From Micromonospora endolithica (lineage in GTDB: Bacteria; Actinomycetota; Actinomycetes; Mycobacteriales; Micromonosporaceae): DNA of 64,000 nt. Under the pieces are notes generated by a model. It searched no databases. It saw nothing but the letters and a program-made list of their open reading frames with translations, and was not told where the DNA came from. Position numbers and translations under genes: made by a program. The DNA lies in assembly GCF_003626595.1 (NCBI RefSeq), contig NZ_RBAK01000001.1:372001-436000 (forward strand). Direction: 5' to 3'. Below are positions 29,269 to 37,410 of the stretch, piece after piece. Positions within the stretch are counted from its first letter, which is position 1. Each line of letters opens with the position of its first letter.

Positions 29269-30315
29269 CTAACCCGGCCACCGATCGGGGCGCGGGGGGC
29301 GCTGTTCCGTGGTCACGGGCGGCCGTACCGCCGGTTCGAGCAGCGACAATGTCCGCTGCTGCGCATCGAGGCCGACGCGGATGCCGACCGGCATCGGCAG
29401 ATTCGGGCCGGCGTGTCCGAACTCGACGTTGCCCAGGACCGCGATGTCACGGTCGCCGAGGACGTCGAGGACCATCTCGGGCAGGGTCGGGGACGCGCCG
29501 GGCGTCCCGAGCCCGTCGATCGCGTGCGGGACGCCCACGACCATGCCGGAGATCCGATCGAGGATGCCGCAGTGCCGCAACACCTGCAGATAGCTCCACA
29601 CGTACGACGCCTGACCGCCCATCTCCTCCCAGAACAGCACCGCACCGTCGAACCACTCGAGCGGCAGCGCGTAAGGCGTGGCCTGCGCCAGCACGATGCG
29701 ATTGATCACTCCGCCGATCAGCCGGCCTTCGGCGCGACCGGCACGCCAACACTCCCAAGACGGGCTGGTAGGCAGCGCTCCGATCGCCTCGGTACCGGTC
29801 AGCAACGGCGAGTAGAGCCTCTCCAGTTCCGCTCGGCGCGCTGCGGGCGCAGCCTGCCACGCCCCGCCGAGTCCCGGGGTGGCCAGGTCGGCGTGGAAGC
29901 CGACCAGACCCGTTCGTGCGTAGAGCACCAGGTGCAGCAGCGAGATGTCGCTGTAGCCGAGGATCGGCTTGGGGTCGGCGACGATCGCCTCGACGTCGAT
30001 CAGGTCGAGGTAACCGAGCGCCGTCTGGCCGCCGTCATGCGCGATGATGGCGCGCACCTCGGGATCACGCAGCAGGGCGTTGAACTCCCGGGCGATTTCC
30101 GCCGGTGTCGCCGCGCTCCACCAGTGGTGCCGTCCTGCTTCGAGGAGCGGCGCGCGGCGCACGCGGAATCCCATCCGCTCGAGGACGACCACCGCCTGCT
30201 CGAGGTCGGGCTCGTAAGCGGCGTGCAGCGGCCCGGACAGTGCGGCGATGACGACGAGGTCCCCGGAAGTCAGGGCACGAGGTCGAAGCAGTCGAGGGAG
30301 CACGGCACCGGTCAC
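29269..30315 (-). CDS. S66-family LD-carboxypeptidase / MccF-like peptidase
   Basis: A 348-residue serine peptidase of family S66. The nucleophile elbow is PKPILGYSDISLLHL with Ser about residue 122; the Glu and His of the triad are expected in VLFWEEMGG and NVEFGHAGPNLPMPVG. The early ALTSGDLVVIAALSGPL and IIAHDGGQTALGYLDLI segments are typical. Members either trim tetrapeptide stems of peptidoglycan or cleave microcin C-like peptides, giving self-immunity. Nothing next to it decides which. ATG 30315 gives a normal N-terminus. Confidence 0.88.
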   Translation of the reverse strand: MTGAVLPRLLRPRALTSGDLVVIAALSGPLHAAYEPDLEQAVVVLERMGFRVRRAPLLEAGRHHWWSAATPAEIAREFNALLRDPEVRAIIAHDGGQTALGYLDLIDVEAIVADPKPILGYSDISLLHLVLYARTGLVGFHADLATPGLGGAWQAAPAARRAELERLYSPLLTGTEAIGALPTSPSWECWRAGRAEGRLIGGVINRIVLAQATPYALPLEWFDGAVLFWEEMGGQASYVWSYLQVLRHCGILDRISGMVVGVPHAIDGLGTPGASPTLPEMVLDVLGDRDIAVLGNVEFGHAGPNLPMPVGIRVGLDAQQRTLSLLEPAVRPPVTTEQRPPRPDRWPG

Positions 30316-30395
30316 GGACGCAGTGTTCCAACCCGCGCAACGACCCCGCTACGCACGTGCCGGTCGAACCGGGTGAGCTGCGGCCGAATCGCCTC

Positions 30396-31433
30396 CTAGC
30401 CGCCCGGAACCGCCTGGGCCGGGACGAGGACGACCCGCCACGGCCCGGTGACATGCTCGGGCACGATCTCCACGGTCACCTGCTCACCGGGGCGCGGGTC
30501 CAGCCCGAAGGCGGCCTTCCAACCCTGGTCCTTGTCGCCGTACATGCCGTTGCCGGCCATCGCGTAGTCCCACCACTCGCCGGTGGTGACCTCGACGCCG
30601 TCGACCCGCACGTGCAGCAGGCCGGGCGTCTGGGCGACCATGTCGATCTGCGCGAGCGTCCGCCAGCGCACCGACCGGCGGATCGGGAGGTTCGGGTCGG
30701 CCGGGTCCGAGCGGAGGACGACGGCGTCGGCGCAGTCCGTCGGGGCGCAGTTCCTCGGCACCCGGTCCAGCGGGGTGGGCGCACCCGACGGCCGGGGCGG
30801 CAGCGGGTATCGCTCGAACGGCATCCGCTCGCCGACCGCGAACCCGAACGTGGCCCCGTCCGGAATCGGTACCGCGACGGCGCTCGACTCCGCGTACCGC
30901 TGGGCCCCGGTGGTCGTCATGACGAAGGTAGCGGGTTCGCCGACCACCACGCCCAGGCCGGCCACGTCGTCCGGGCGCACCGATCCCGCGCACGTACCCT
31001 CGGTCAGCAGGCGGCCGTTGACCCGCAACTCCTGCTCGATCGCCACGTTCTCTCCGGCGCCGTCGCAGCGGGTGAAGACGACGAGGTCGAGGGTCGTCGG
31101 CACCATCGTCACCTCGACGCGAACCTCCGGCGCGACCCCGGACGTCGCGGCGACGACCCGGGCGCCCTGGGCGTACTCCGGGAATCCCTCGATCATCCGC
31201 GGCGGCGACGGGGTGACCGCCGGTGCGGGGGTGGCGTCCGGCCGCCCGCCGGGCACGACGGCGGCCGCGACGACCACCGCGGCCACTCCGGCCGTGGTCC
31301 AGGTGGCGATCCGCCGCCGACGCCGCGCGAGCACCTTGGTCCGTACGCCTCGCAGCCGGCCCTGGTTCGCGACCTGCCCGGGCGAGCCGACGGAACGGTC
31401 GTCGAGCACCTGCCTGAGGTCGATCAGGTTCAC
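30396..31433 (-). CDS. Membrane-anchored protein coupled to a sigma factor gene remnant
   Basis: A 345-residue protein with a cytosolic N-terminus (MNLIDLRQVLDDRS), a basic stretch, one membrane segment near residues 45-62 (TWTTAGVAAVVVAAAVV) and a long outer domain with paired Cys (NCAPTDCADAV). GTG 31433 overlaps the TGA of the upstream sigma-factor remnant as GTGA. This is the usual layout of a SigE-type ECF sigma factor followed by a membrane regulator, so an anti-sigma or accessory role is likely. I see no ZAS motif. With its sigma gene broken it may now be an orphan. Confidence 0.75.
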   Translation of the reverse strand: MNLIDLRQVLDDRSVGSPGQVANQGRLRGVRTKVLARRRRRIATWTTAGVAAVVVAAAVVPGGRPDATPAPAVTPSPPRMIEGFPEYAQGARVVAATSGVAPEVRVEVTMVPTTLDLVVFTRCDGAGENVAIEQELRVNGRLLTEGTCAGSVRPDDVAGLGVVVGEPATFVMTTTGAQRYAESSAVAVPIPDGATFGFAVGERMPFERYPLPPRPSGAPTPLDRVPRNCAPTDCADAVVLRSDPADPNLPIRRSVRWRTLAQIDMVAQTPGLLHVRVDGVEVTTGEWWDYAMAGNGMYGDKDQGWKAAFGLDPRPGEQVTVEIVPEHVTGPWRVVLVPAQAVPGG

Positions 31434-31515
31434 TGCCGAACCCCTTCCGGTGCGAACGTCTGGTCGAGTCGCAGCCTGGCCAGTGCACGGCTGGCCTGGC
31501 TTTTCACCGTAGTCA
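31430..31515 (-). pseudogene. 3' remnant of an ECF sigma factor gene at the island junction
   Basis: Reading on the minus strand to the TGA at 31432-31430, the last residues are LTTVKSQASRALARLRLDQ followed by TFAPEGVRQ. TVKSQASRALARLR is the DNA-recognition helix end of sigma region 4 in SigE-family ECF factors. Upstream of about 31515 the sequence no longer resembles a sigma factor, and a 23-base direct repeat starts here. The rest of the gene is missing from the window next to this point, so integration of foreign DNA probably cut it. The partner membrane gene overlaps the stop. Confidence 0.65.
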
Positions 31516-31531
31516 AGGGTTGATAGAAGCC
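31509..31531. repeat. Left copy of a 23-bp direct repeat bounding a 5.8-kb block
   Basis: This 23-base sequence matches 37353-37375 in 21 of 23 positions. The shared core is GTAGTCAAG, one variable base, GTTGA, one variable base, AGAAGCC. It lies exactly where sigma-factor coding sequence stops making sense. It looks like one end of an integrated or transposed block. Confidence 0.6.
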
Positions 31532-31823
31532 TGCCCGCACAACTGTCCGTGTGAGGGTCGCGAATTTCCGCGCTGGCATGTTCGAGGTCGCCTGACGCAG
31601 TAAGCCTTTTTTAGCTGATCTTGCAGCTCAGGGCGGGTGTGGCTGGCCCGGTGGTCAATGGGTGCGAGGCTCCAGGTAGGACAGCTGTCGACCAAGACTC
31701 GAAGCCCCGACCGGGAGCCGCACGCCACGAATCGCTCCTCTCGATAAAAACGACTCACCAAACACTCAGGGCAAGTAAGGCATGCGAGATCACGGCAGAT
31801 CCATAAAAATCTAGCACGCTCAA
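31532..31823. other. Left border region of the accessory block, no gene seen
   Basis: Base composition drops here compared with the core to the left. I see no coding frame with a believable start; the short frames on both strands lack ribosome binding sites or family features. It separates the repeat at 31509 from the 3' end of the REase/HEPN-like gene. Confidence 0.5.
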
Positions 31824-32678
31824 CTATTCGTCGCGCTTCAAAACCCACTCTGCAGCCATACTGTTGAGAAGGCGGGCCGCCTCAAGGAACGACGCTTCCG
31901 AGGATTGCGGAAACGCTTCCCGAAGCACCTCATCCGCGTCAAATGGCCCATCGCCTTGATACTGGTAGCCACCCTCAGCGCCGTCGTATGGCAACTGATT
32001 AACTGGGTCTTCGTAGCGCTCAAGGAACCAGTCGATCATGTCGTCCACCGAGGCGTACTGGCCTCTCACCATGCGCCGAGCCAGATCAAGCACGAATGAA
32101 ACGTCTTCATTCGACGGCTTAGTTGGGCTCCCACGATGAGCAATGTCGTTGCGGACACGCCAAAGCTCACTAAGTCGCTTGAAGTCGGATTCATCGATAT
32201 GGCCGAGGCTATACAAATTTGTCAGCGTCTGCCATGACGATGCGCCGACTTCCATCACTTGCAGTTTAAGCTCCGAAGAGAGGTGCGTAACCGCCGCTTC
32301 AAGACCAGCCCAAGCAAGTAGTAGACTTGCTGGTGTCGAGTGTGGCAGAACCCCTCGCGCTTCGACGATAATGCGTTCGACATTGGCTGGCACCGGCAGG
32401 CTCTCGACAGCATCGCCAAGCCAATAAACCTGCAATCTAGCACCCGGAATACTTTCGGCAAGTCGCGCCAACTGTTCAAGCGAGTCACGTTTCGCAGTTT
32501 CGCGTGATGCGAGCTCACCAATAAGCATCTCGTCCCCGCGCCGCGCAACAAGATCGGCTCTGAACGCACCAGGCAAGCCTTGATCTTCTGTGCTCACGAT
32601 CCAGCCATCGGCCTGCAGTTCGGCAACAATCCGCTGCAGATAATCGGTGAAAAGATTTTTCCGGCGCTTAGGGCTCAT
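31824..32678 (-). CDS. REase-like plus HEPN-like protein, candidate defence toxin
   Basis: An unrecognised 284-residue protein. Residues 1-110 look like a small restriction-endonuclease fold (REase_AHJR type): AELQADGWIVSTEDQG, then FRADLVARRGDEMLIGELAS with Asp and Glu at metal-ligand spacing. Residues 115-230 are helical and contain RNDIAH (R176 to H181), the R-x4-H pattern of HEPN ribonucleases. The tail is acidic. Codon use and GC are clearly lower than in core genes. Its ATG overlaps the rusA-like stop as ATGA, so both are made together. I infer a nucleic-acid-cutting conflict module; neither domain call is proven. Confidence 0.7.
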   Translation of the reverse strand: MSPKRRKNLFTDYLQRIVAELQADGWIVSTEDQGLPGAFRADLVARRGDEMLIGELASRETAKRDSLEQLARLAESIPGARLQVYWLGDAVESLPVPANVERIIVEARGVLPHSTPASLLLAWAGLEAAVTHLSSELKLQVMEVGASSWQTLTNLYSLGHIDESDFKRLSELWRVRNDIAHRGSPTKPSNEDVSFVLDLARRMVRGQYASVDDMIDWFLERYEDPVNQLPYDGAEGGYQYQGDGPFDADEVLREAFPQSSEASFLEAARLLNSMAAEWVLKRDE

Positions 32679-33085
32679 GGCAGCCTCCCTAGCTCGGGGG
32701 CCGGTTCGATCCTAACGTGCACGAAGGGGCCATCGGAGACAAACCCGTGCGCCTGCGCGGGCGTCATGCCCCTTACTCCGTACTGAGCATTGACATCGCG
32801 GAGATGCCCGTGGCAGTCCACAAGCTGCCCATCGTCGACGTACACGATGCCGATGAGGGCATCCTGGATCGGCTTGAGCATGTTGTCCACGTCCAGTGGC
32901 GGAGCGCTGTCGTGGTAACACGTCACGTGGATCTGGAGCCTACCCCGGAGGGGCTCGCCTCCAGCTGGCCACGCTGCACGAGCTGCTGCGCTCACAGCCG
33001 CTTTCCACCGGGTACGACTCGTCGACTTGGCTTGCACCGACACCGGCACGCCAAGCACAACAAAGTCCCACGGCAGGGAGGACAC
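32675..33085 (-). CDS. RusA-family crossover-junction endodeoxyribonuclease
   Basis: A 136-residue RusA-like resolvase. The catalytic cluster is LDVDNMLKPIQDALIGIVYV with D65, D67 and K71, and the next Asp pair in YVDDGQLVD at 84-85; these match the metal-binding Asp residues of E. coli RusA. Length is normal for the family. RusA proteins cut Holliday junctions and are usually phage-borne. Here the gene is the first of a two-gene unit and its stop overlaps the next start as ATGA, so translation is coupled to the REase/HEPN-like protein. No phage structural genes lie nearby. Confidence 0.88.
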   Translation of the reverse strand: MSSLPWDFVVLGVPVSVQAKSTSRTRWKAAVSAAARAAWPAGGEPLRGRLQIHVTCYHDSAPPLDVDNMLKPIQDALIGIVYVDDGQLVDCHGHLRDVNAQYGVRGMTPAQAHGFVSDGPFVHVRIEPAPELGRLP

Positions 33086-33377
33086 GGTAAGATCCTATGT
33101 GGCCAGGCCGACGACTCCGGCACCGCGCCACGCCGCTCGTCCGCATGCCAAACCGGCTTCAGGCGTCCGGCCTCCCCGTCCCGGGCTTCGCCACAAGCCG
33201 GTAGTACGACGACGCAGATCGGTGGCCGCTTGTGGTGCGACGCTGGTCGGCCAAGGTCAAGCCAGCGCAGTCCGACCAGCAGCGAGAGCGGCTGGCCGGC
33301 GCCTGGCGAGCCAAGCGGCGAAGAACGCGCTTCCGTACGCGCAGGAAACGCTGAAATCCGACACACCGCAGGCTAGC
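33086..33377. other. Divergent intergenic region without a recognised gene
   Basis: This stretch separates the divergent rusA-like and NUDIX genes and must contain the promoter of the rusA-like pair. Open frames crossing it have no family features or ribosome binding sites. It is less GC-rich than the flanking core. Confidence 0.45.
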
Positions 33378-33390
33378 TGTCAGAGTGACA
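33378..33390. promoter_or_regulatory. Palindromic operator candidate TGTCAGAGTGACA
   Basis: A perfect 5+3+5 inverted repeat, TGTCA-GAG-TGACA, lies 19 bases before the ATG of the NrtR-like gene. NrtR-type regulators bind palindromes in front of their own operons, so this is a sensible autoregulatory site. Its sequence is not the published NrtR box as I recall it. Confidence 0.45.
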
Positions 33391-33409
33391 ATAAGTCTAT
33401 GGTCGGTCC

Positions 33410-34138
33410 ATGTCTCACGATCACTGGGTGCCACCGCCGGTTCTACTGACGGTTGACCTCGTCATCCTTACCTTGCGGGAATCCTGCCTTCATGTGCTGT
33501 TGATCGAGCGCGGGATTGAGCCCTATCAGGGCACCTTAGCCCTGCCTGGCGGTTTCCTCGGCCACGAGAAGGAAGACCTCGTGACGGCTGCCCATCGAGA
33601 GCTTGCCGAGGAGGCGGGCTTAGGGCCGGATCAGTTGCACCTCGAACAACTTGGCGTCTACGGTGCGCCGGATCGTGACCCCCGAGGACGGGTGGTCTCC
33701 GCGGCTTACCTGGCCATCGCCCCTCGGCTACCCGAGCCGGTCGCCGGCACCGACGCATCCCGGGCGTGTTGGACGTCGGCGGAGCAGGCGTTGTCCGGTG
33801 ACGTGCAGCTCGCCTTCGATCATGAGCAGATCTTGACCGATGGGATCGACCGGGCGAGGGAGAAGTTGGAGCGCTCGGCGCTCGCCACCGCCTTTTGTGG
33901 TCCGACCTTCACGATCTCGGAGCTTCAGGATGTCTACGAGGCGGTGTGGGGCGTGCCGCTCGATGCGCGGAACTTCTACCGGAAAGTGCAGAGCGTGGAC
34001 GGCTTTATCGTCCCCGCCGGGCCGAGTCGCAAGACCGATGGTGGGCGTCCCGCTCGGCTATTCCGTCCCGGGCCCCGCACGACTCTTCACCCTCCGATGA
34101 TCCGACCCCTCAGCCAGGCAGACAGGGAGACAGCGTGA
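33410..34138 (+). CDS. NrtR-like NUDIX-domain transcriptional regulator
   Basis: A 242-residue protein with a NUDIX domain at 10-135 and a winged helix at 155-220. The Nudix box region reads GGFLGHEKEDLVTAAHREL and then AEEAGL; it has one extra residue between the Gly and the first Glu, so hydrolysis may be lost. The C-terminal part (FTISELQDVYEAVWGVPLD, RNFYRKVQ) is the pattern of NrtR, which binds ADP-ribose-type ligands and represses NAD genes. Here no NAD genes follow. Its TGA overlaps the next gene's GTG as GTGA, so it is the first gene of a three-gene operon. Confidence 0.85.
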   Translation: MSHDHWVPPPVLLTVDLVILTLRESCLHVLLIERGIEPYQGTLALPGGFLGHEKEDLVTAAHRELAEEAGLGPDQLHLEQLGVYGAPDRDPRGRVVSAAYLAIAPRLPEPVAGTDASRACWTSAEQALSGDVQLAFDHEQILTDGIDRAREKLERSALATAFCGPTFTISELQDVYEAVWGVPLDARNFYRKVQSVDGFIVPAGPSRKTDGGRPARLFRPGPRTTLHPPMIRPLSQADRETA

Positions 34139-35289
34139 GCACGAACAGCGGTCTCGTCGTGATACTCACGGCGCTGGACCTCGAATACGCAGCGGTCCGC
34201 GACCAACTAACCGACCTACGTGTACGGCGGCACCCCGCCGGCACCCGCTTCGAGGTCGGCCGGATCGGCCAAAGCGACTGCCGGGTCGCCCTGGGGCTGG
34301 TCGGTAAGGGCAATCATCCGGCCGCAGTGCTCGCCGAGCGGGCGATGGCCGAGTTCTCCCCGGCCGCTGTGCTGTTTGTGGGAGTCGCCGGTGGCCTTTG
34401 GCCCAACATCCGACTCGGTGACGTCGTCGTCGCCAGCAAAATCTACGCCTACCACGGTGGCACCAGCGAGGACGATGGTTTGAAGGCCCGACCGAAGGCG
34501 TGGGAGATCCCCCACGAGGCCGACCAGCTCGCCCACCACGTCGACAGGTCCGCCGTGTGGCGCCGTGGCCTTCCCGTAGGCGCAGCACCCGAAGTCCACT
34601 TCGGGCCGATCGCCGCAGGGGAAGTGGTGCAGGACTCGGGGATCTCCGAGCAGGCCCGCTGGATCCGCCAGCACTACAACGACGCCGTAGCGATCGAGAT
34701 GGAAGCGGCCGGTGTGGCCCAGGCGGGCCATCTCAACCGTGCCCTGCCCGTGGTGGTCGTGCGCGGCATAAGCGACCACGCCGACGGCAGCAAGGCAGCC
34801 ACGGACGGGCAGGACTGGCAACCGAAGGCCGCACGCCACGCCGCCGCGTTCGCCACCGCACTGGCGCGAGAACTGATCATCGACGGGCCGGCCAGCCGAG
34901 GCGGCGCGGACCGGGACGGGAGCCCCACGATGCCGACGACCAACCGCAACATCGCCACCGGGAACGCCCACGTCGGGGTGCAGGCCGGGCAGATCTACGG
35001 CAACGTCACCGTCGGCGCTGGCGCCGATCAGCCGATCGATCTGGCAGCGAGCATCGCAGACTTGCGAACCCACCTCAAGCAGGCCCACTTCGACGGACAG
35101 TTGGACGAAGAAACCTACGCCGCGGCCGAGTCGGAACTGGAGGCGGCGACGGCATGCGTCTCGGCGGGCACAGTCGAGAAGAAGAGTGGCCTGATGGTCG
35201 CGCTCAAGCGGCTGCGGGGCCTGGTAGCCGACGTGTCTGAGCTGGCGGCGCGGCTTGCGGCGATCATCGCCGTGGTGCGGGGCATGTGA
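34135..35289 (+). CDS. Nucleoside phosphorylase/nucleosidase-fold effector with RHIM/PP-like motif
   Basis: A 384-residue protein. Residues 5-250 are a PNP_UDP_1 domain (MTA/SAH nucleosidase type): VVILTALDLEYAAVRDQL, VLFVGVAGGLWPNIRLGDVV, AIEMEAAGVAQAG and VVRGISDHADG. Residues 272-293 form the motif NIATGNAHVGVQAGQIYG plus NVTV, which resembles the G-x-Q-x-G-centred amyloid signalling motifs of bacterial conflict proteins. A helical tail of about 90 residues follows. The downstream membrane protein carries the same motif at its N-terminus. GTG 34135 overlaps the NrtR-like stop. I infer an effector that may cleave a nucleoside or NAD-like substrate when triggered; the activity is unproven. 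Confidence 0.82.
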   Translation: MSTNSGLVVILTALDLEYAAVRDQLTDLRVRRHPAGTRFEVGRIGQSDCRVALGLVGKGNHPAAVLAERAMAEFSPAAVLFVGVAGGLWPNIRLGDVVVASKIYAYHGGTSEDDGLKARPKAWEIPHEADQLAHHVDRSAVWRRGLPVGAAPEVHFGPIAAGEVVQDSGISEQARWIRQHYNDAVAIEMEAAGVAQAGHLNRALPVVVVRGISDHADGSKAATDGQDWQPKAARHAAAFATALARELIIDGPASRGGADRDGSPTMPTTNRNIATGNAHVGVQAGQIYGNVTVGAGADQPIDLAASIADLRTHLKQAHFDGQLDEETYAAAESELEAATACVSAGTVEKKSGLMVALKRLRGLVADVSELAARLAAIIAVVRGM

Positions 35290-37280
35290 TGACGACCCCG
35301 ACCACGACCAACGTCGCTCAAGGAGATGCGCACGTCGACGTACAGGCAGGCGTAGTCCACGGTGACATCAACTTCTACCGGCTGCCGCCAAACCCGAGTC
35401 CGGAGGAGCAGTTCACCTTCGCGCTGAAGTATCTCGACGCGCGAGTTCGTGATCAGGCGCGCCAGCTCATCGAAAAGGCCGTCGCCGGTGGGTATGCGAC
35501 CACGGAGGTCCAGTTCTACCGGCTGATCGCCCTGTTAAGCGGACGTACCCTGCGCCAACTCGCCTCCGAGGAGCTGGATCGCCTGACCGCCATCTGCGCC
35601 AGCCTGCCCCATCTCGACGACAATGACGAGTGGACTGCGGGGTTGAAGGTAATCACCCACCTCCTGGCCCCCGTCGGCGCCGCCGAGACGGACCTCGTGG
35701 TCAAAGAGATCGACGCGCTAAACCGGCGTCAACGCGACGGGATCTACGGCCACCTCGAAGCGCTACTCGAAGGCGCGATGCAAGAAGAGATGTGGCGGAA
35801 GTCCGTCGTCCTGGCGGACTCGCAGCGCACAGCGGAGGACCGATTCAACCGCGTCTGGAAGTTCTTTCATCCCACACCCGCGCAGCCTCGGACCCTACCG
35901 GTGCAACCCGTTGCTGTTGCGCTGCGCGACTGGCTACGCGCCGGCGCCGGCGTGGCCGTGTTCACTCTCGCCGTGGTGCAGATGATCGTGCTGGTGACGG
36001 CCCGCGGCACGCTCGACCCGTTCCTCGGTCTATTCGCCGCCCTGGTCGGACTGGCCGCGTTTTGCGTCGGTGGGGCGGACCGGTACTACCGCGGAACACG
36101 GCTGCGCGCAAAGGAAGCCCAGATCCGTCCACCCCAGCAGCGGCGAAGAGAGACGCCACCGGGAGGCTTCGCCCGCAAGGTGGACCGGCTCTTCGACCGC
36201 TACTTCCGCCGGTACGTGCCCGAAGGAACCGACCGAGCCTACTGGCTCGAGCAGACGGCGGGGATCCGGCGGCACCTCCGCGACGAGGTGGTCGAGCTCT
36301 ACCGGGAACAGCGCATTGAGGCCGAACGGGTCGCCTGGCTCGTCCGACACCTGGTGGGAGATGTCCGAGGGCAATGGGAACGAGACTCGCTGACGGCGTA
36401 CCGCCAGCAGCTGCGTACCCCTGCCAGGACCACGGCCCTTGACGTCGGGGGACTGGCCCTTCTTACCGCAGGGAGCCTCTGGGCCGTTCCTGCCGTCGTA
36501 ACCAGCGCCCCCTTGTCCGGCACAGGTTGGTTCCTGCTCGCAGTGGCGTCTGCGGTGCCGGCGGTGCGCTCGTCGTTTCGGATCGTCGCCGAGCGACGCA
36601 GGGTCGCCGACGACCAAGCGGAACGCAACGACAAGGACACGGCCCGCTGGGCGGCATACCACCGGTGGTGCCACAAGCTGTCCGACAAGCCGTCGGACAC
36701 CGAGATGGCCACCTGGTTGGAAAGCGACCGCAAAGTCCTGGTCGACCAAGCCATGCAGCAATACCGACTCCGCCCCAGCCAGGTAATCGCACACGCCTTC
36801 ATCGAGGCGCCGGCACCCTCATGTAAGAAGGCCCGCTACCCGCAAGGACCATGGCGGTACTCCCGGTATCGCCTGCTGCTGTTTCTCCTCACCGACGACG
36901 GCGTCCGGCAGGTCAACATCGATCTCGACTTCGAGACCTCCGCAAGCCGCACCACCCAACGGCTCAACTACCGTTTCGACGCCGTCGCCGCCGTACGGAT
37001 CGACGGCATCGCCACCCGACAGCAGACCTTCGAGCTGACTCTGTTCAACGGAGAACCCATCTCAATCCGAGTGAGCGATCCTGATAACGGAACCCTCCAG
37101 CACGACGAGAACCCAACCAAGATCGCTGAGCTGTCGCTAGACGCCGCCGGGCTCAGTCACACCCTGCACGTCCTCGAAGGCATCGCCGCCGAAGGCAAGG
37201 AATGGGTCAAACACCGACGCGACCGCGCAGACGAAAGGCTTGCCAACCTCGCGAGCGCCATACGCGGAGTGCTCGATTAG
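35289..37280 (+). CDS. Membrane protein with N-terminal RHIM/PP-like motif, partner of the effector
   Basis: A 663-residue protein of unknown family. Residues 8-29 are NVAQGDAHVDVQAGVVHG plus DINF, matching the motif of the upstream effector at 11 of 22 positions. A helical domain (30-200) follows. Two membrane hairpins lie at about 220-262 (VAVFTLAVVQMIVLVTARG) and 383-435 (LALLTAGSLWAVPAVV). The last 180 residues form a soluble beta-rich domain. The start is ATG 35289, overlapping the previous stop by one base (TGATG); GTG 35286 is the alternative. Operon place and shared motif suggest it recruits or triggers the effector. Confidence 0.8.
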   Translation: MTTPTTTNVAQGDAHVDVQAGVVHGDINFYRLPPNPSPEEQFTFALKYLDARVRDQARQLIEKAVAGGYATTEVQFYRLIALLSGRTLRQLASEELDRLTAICASLPHLDDNDEWTAGLKVITHLLAPVGAAETDLVVKEIDALNRRQRDGIYGHLEALLEGAMQEEMWRKSVVLADSQRTAEDRFNRVWKFFHPTPAQPRTLPVQPVAVALRDWLRAGAGVAVFTLAVVQMIVLVTARGTLDPFLGLFAALVGLAAFCVGGADRYYRGTRLRAKEAQIRPPQQRRRETPPGGFARKVDRLFDRYFRRYVPEGTDRAYWLEQTAGIRRHLRDEVVELYREQRIEAERVAWLVRHLVGDVRGQWERDSLTAYRQQLRTPARTTALDVGGLALLTAGSLWAVPAVVTSAPLSGTGWFLLAVASAVPAVRSSFRIVAERRRVADDQAERNDKDTARWAAYHRWCHKLSDKPSDTEMATWLESDRKVLVDQAMQQYRLRPSQVIAHAFIEAPAPSCKKARYPQGPWRYSRYRLLLFLLTDDGVRQVNIDLDFETSASRTTQRLNYRFDAVAAVRIDGIATRQQTFELTLFNGEPISIRVSDPDNGTLQHDENPTKIAELSLDAAGLSHTLHVLEGIAAEGKEWVKHRRDRADERLANLASAIRGVLD

Positions 37281-37352
37281 GTCAGGGAATTATCAACATT
37301 AATGTCGGGATTGTTCGGTATTCAACGTATTTTGATGGTGCACCTTCGAGGT

Positions 37353-37375
37353 GTAGTCAAGTGTTGAAAGAAGCC
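37353..37375. repeat. Right copy of the 23-bp direct repeat
   Basis: It matches 31509-31531 in 21 of 23 bases and lies 73 bases after the membrane protein stop, next to an unusually AT-rich stretch (about 37288-37345). Together the two copies bracket the rusA/REase-HEPN pair and the NrtR/PNP/membrane operon. Confidence 0.6.
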
Positions 37376-37410
37376 AGAAGGCCGCCTTGTGCGCCACCCT
37401 CGCAGCCGTC

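Noticed and set aside
31435..31590. Short minus-strand frame (ATG near 31590) running into the sigma remnant
   Set aside because: It is a chimera across the junction; the part before LTTVKSQASRALA does not resemble a sigma factor.
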